Assembly (NCBI RefSeq): GCF_938017615.1
Contig: NZ_CALIJA010000207.1
Span: 1 to 7,569, forward strand
DNA from: an uncultured Campylobacter sp.
GTDB lineage: Bacteria > Campylobacterota > Campylobacteria > Campylobacterales > Campylobacteraceae
Length of the DNA: 7,569 nucleotides
Direction of reading: 5' to 3'
The notes below the pieces were generated by a model, which saw nothing but the letters and a program-made list of their open reading frames with translations, made no database searches and had not been told where the DNA came from. Within the stretch, counting starts at the first letter, position 1. The number at the start of each line of letters is the position of its first letter. This document shows positions 6,551 through 7,569 of the stretch, piece by piece. The translations under genes and the position numbers were made by a program.

Positions 6551-6558
6551 GCTAAAAT
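6550..6558 (+). promoter_or_regulatory. Extended -10 promoter for the MTHFR-like gene
   Basis: TG-C-TAAAAT at 6550-6558 fits the extended -10 pattern and lies 25 bases from the GTG start, leaving a leader of about 18 bases. No -35 match is visible; the upstream DNA is the AT repeat shared with the divergent promoter. Confidence 0.6.
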
Positions 6559-6582
6559 GCGCGAAAAATCAAGGAATGGCAA

Positions 6583-7506
6583 GTGTTAAAAGAAAAAATT
6601 AGAAACGGAAAAAGCGGAATTTTGCTCTACGGCATCGTCCCGCCTAAAATCACGTCCTCTCAAGACGAGCTCGAGCGACTAGGTACGGCGTGGTCGCAAC
6701 GCCTAAGCGAATGTGAATGCGACGGTATCGTTATCTACGATCTACAAGACGAAAGCGCGCGCACAAAAGATGAGCGGACCTTCCCTTTTGTGCATACGAT
6801 CGATCCTGCACGCTACTACACGCAGTATCTACATACCGATAAAGAAGCGATCATCTACCGCGCGGTAGGCAAATATGACGAAGCGGAATTTTGCGAAATT
6901 CTAAGGCATGCCGCAAGCGGACTGGGCGTTTTCGTGGGGGCGAGCTCTAAAAACGAAGAATGCAAACTGCATCTAAGCTGCGCCTATGAGCTCAAGCGAC
7001 TCGTGGCGCCGCATCTTTGCCTAGGCGGCATCTGCATTCCTGAACGCCATGAAAAGAGCCGCGACGAGCACCTAAAAATCGCGGAGAAGACTGCGGACGG
7101 GTGCGAATTTTTTATCACTCAGGCGGTTTATAATGTACAAAACGCCAAAGATTTCATCGACGATTACGCTGCTTTGGAGTGCAAAAAGGTGCCGATAATC
7201 TTTACTTTCACGCCGTGCGGCAGCCTAAAGACGCTTGAGTTTATGAAGTGGCTTGGCATCTCGGTGCCAGATTTTTTGCAGCAACGGCTGCAAAGCAGCG
7301 TCGATATCTTACAAAGTTCAACAGCGCTGTGCGCGGAGATGTTTGATTTCATCTATAAATACGCCCTCGCAAAAGGTGTAAGCGTAGGCGCAAACGTCGA
7401 GAGCGTAAGCACCCGCCGCGTCGAAATCGAAGCCTCGCTCAGCTTACTAAAAGAGATCAGAAAAATTATCCTTAAACACGAGAATTTGGGATTTTACGTT
7501 ATTTAA
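6583..7506 (+). CDS. Methylenetetrahydrofolate-reductase-like protein (divergent)
   Basis: This 307-residue protein has the layout of the MTHFR/MetF TIM barrel: VPPK near the N-terminus (19-22), IPERHE (152-157) matching the PEVHP region of MetF, GCEFFITQAVYN (173-184) with Q180 at the folate-contacting Gln, VPIIFTFTP (203-211), ISVPDFLQQRL (226-236) and a C-terminal GANVESVSTRR (269-279). Two hallmark residues are missing: the catalytic Glu of FEFFPP is Gly17 in YGIVPP, and the flavin-site Asp of the RGD motif falls in VFVGASS (116-122). It therefore looks like a divergent subfamily rather than ordinary MetF, and could be a flavin-independent reductase, another folate- or C1-related enzyme, or a non-catalytic homolog. 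The start is GTG at 6583, seven bases after AAGGA; the ATG at 6575 is out of frame. It is cytoplasmic and divergent from the HerA-like gene. Family 0.75, exact reaction unknown. Confidence 0.75.
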   Translation: MLKEKIRNGKSGILLYGIVPPKITSSQDELERLGTAWSQRLSECECDGIVIYDLQDESARTKDERTFPFVHTIDPARYYTQYLHTDKEAIIYRAVGKYDEAEFCEILRHAASGLGVFVGASSKNEECKLHLSCAYELKRLVAPHLCLGGICIPERHEKSRDEHLKIAEKTADGCEFFITQAVYNVQNAKDFIDDYAALECKKVPIIFTFTPCGSLKTLEFMKWLGISVPDFLQQRLQSSVDILQSSTALCAEMFDFIYKYALAKGVSVGANVESVSTRRVEIEASLSLLKEIRKIILKHENLGFYVI

Positions 7507-7516
7507 AATTTTAAAT
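7501..7516. repeat. 16-base perfect AT palindrome at the MTHFR-like stop
   Basis: ATTTAAAATTTTAAAT reads the same on both strands and includes the TAA stop (7504-7506). It has no loop, no G/C and no T-run of its own, so it is not a convincing terminator. ATTTTAAAT (7508-7516) recurs at 7561-7569. Confidence 0.5.
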
Positions 7517-7554
7517 CGGGTACACGAACAAAACGCTAGATAGTCCAAGCTAAC

Positions 7555-7569
7555 GGAGGAATTTTAAAT
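7555..7569 (+). promoter_or_regulatory. Ribosome binding site of a gene starting at the right edge
   Basis: GGAGGA (7555-7560) is the strongest Shine-Dalgarno match seen here, and the final two bases are AT at 7568-7569. If the next base is G, an ATG begins at 7568 with an ideal 7-base spacing. No promoter is clear in the 48 bases between the MTHFR-like stop and this site, so read-through from the promoter at 6550 is likely. Confidence 0.6.

Noticed and set aside
6489..6582. Riboswitch or leader RNA ahead of the MTHFR-like gene
   Set aside because: The predicted leader is only about 18 bases, too short for a folate or SAM riboswitch.
7164..7352. Minus-strand open frame in the MTHFR-like gene
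   Set aside because: It is a short antisense frame without homology or a promoter.

Overview
The window looks like chromosomal DNA of a Campylobacter, or a close Campylobacterota relative, with fairly balanced base composition. GC is perhaps mid-40s percent by eye, so the oral/human group such as C. gracilis, C. rectus, C. showae or C. curvus fits better than C. jejuni. Three things support this. The response regulator is almost certainly the Campylobacter/Helicobacter CosR/HsrA regulator, with a near-signature C-terminal domain. The order ppx/gppA - ferredoxin - cosR - folB - plsY is, from memory, that of C. jejuni. The promoters rely on an extended -10 (TG-n-TAAAAT type) in AT-rich intergenic DNA with mostly weak -35 regions.

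From left to right: a partial Ppx/GppA phosphatase running off the left edge (minus strand); a small 2[4Fe-4S] ferredoxin directly abutting it (minus); a sensor histidine kinase (minus) overlapping the end of the CosR-like response regulator (minus); dihydroneopterin aldolase folB (minus); glycerol-3-phosphate acyltransferase plsY (minus); a large HerA-like P-loop ATPase (minus); a 94-base divergent intergenic region; and a methylenetetrahydrofolate-reductase-like gene (plus). The window ends on a strong ribosome binding site whose gene starts at or just beyond the right edge. Coding density is very high. The longest non-coding stretch is the 94-base divergent region, and no gene-free stretch exceeds 300 bases. 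I saw no rRNA, tRNA, IS element or CRISPR.

Three minus-strand transcription units can be proposed: herA-like/plsY/folB from a perfect extended -10 near 6519-6527; cosR/kinase from a -35/-10 promoter at 3171-3199; and ferredoxin/ppx from an extended -10 at 1165-1173 that lies inside an inverted repeat. The work of the region is mostly housekeeping: phospholipid synthesis, folate synthesis, (p)ppGpp/polyphosphate metabolism and electron transfer.

The most interesting points are these. The CosR ortholog has a complete phospho-acceptor pocket and a co-encoded histidine kinase, although this family is known as an orphan, phosphorylation-independent regulator in C. jejuni and H. pylori. The MTHFR-like protein lacks the usual catalytic Glu and flavin-site Asp. 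The palindrome AAATTT is strongly over-represented across most of the window but nearly absent from the cosR and MTHFR-like genes. I found no clear new multi-gene system; the kinase-CosR pair is the best candidate for an undescribed signalling circuit.
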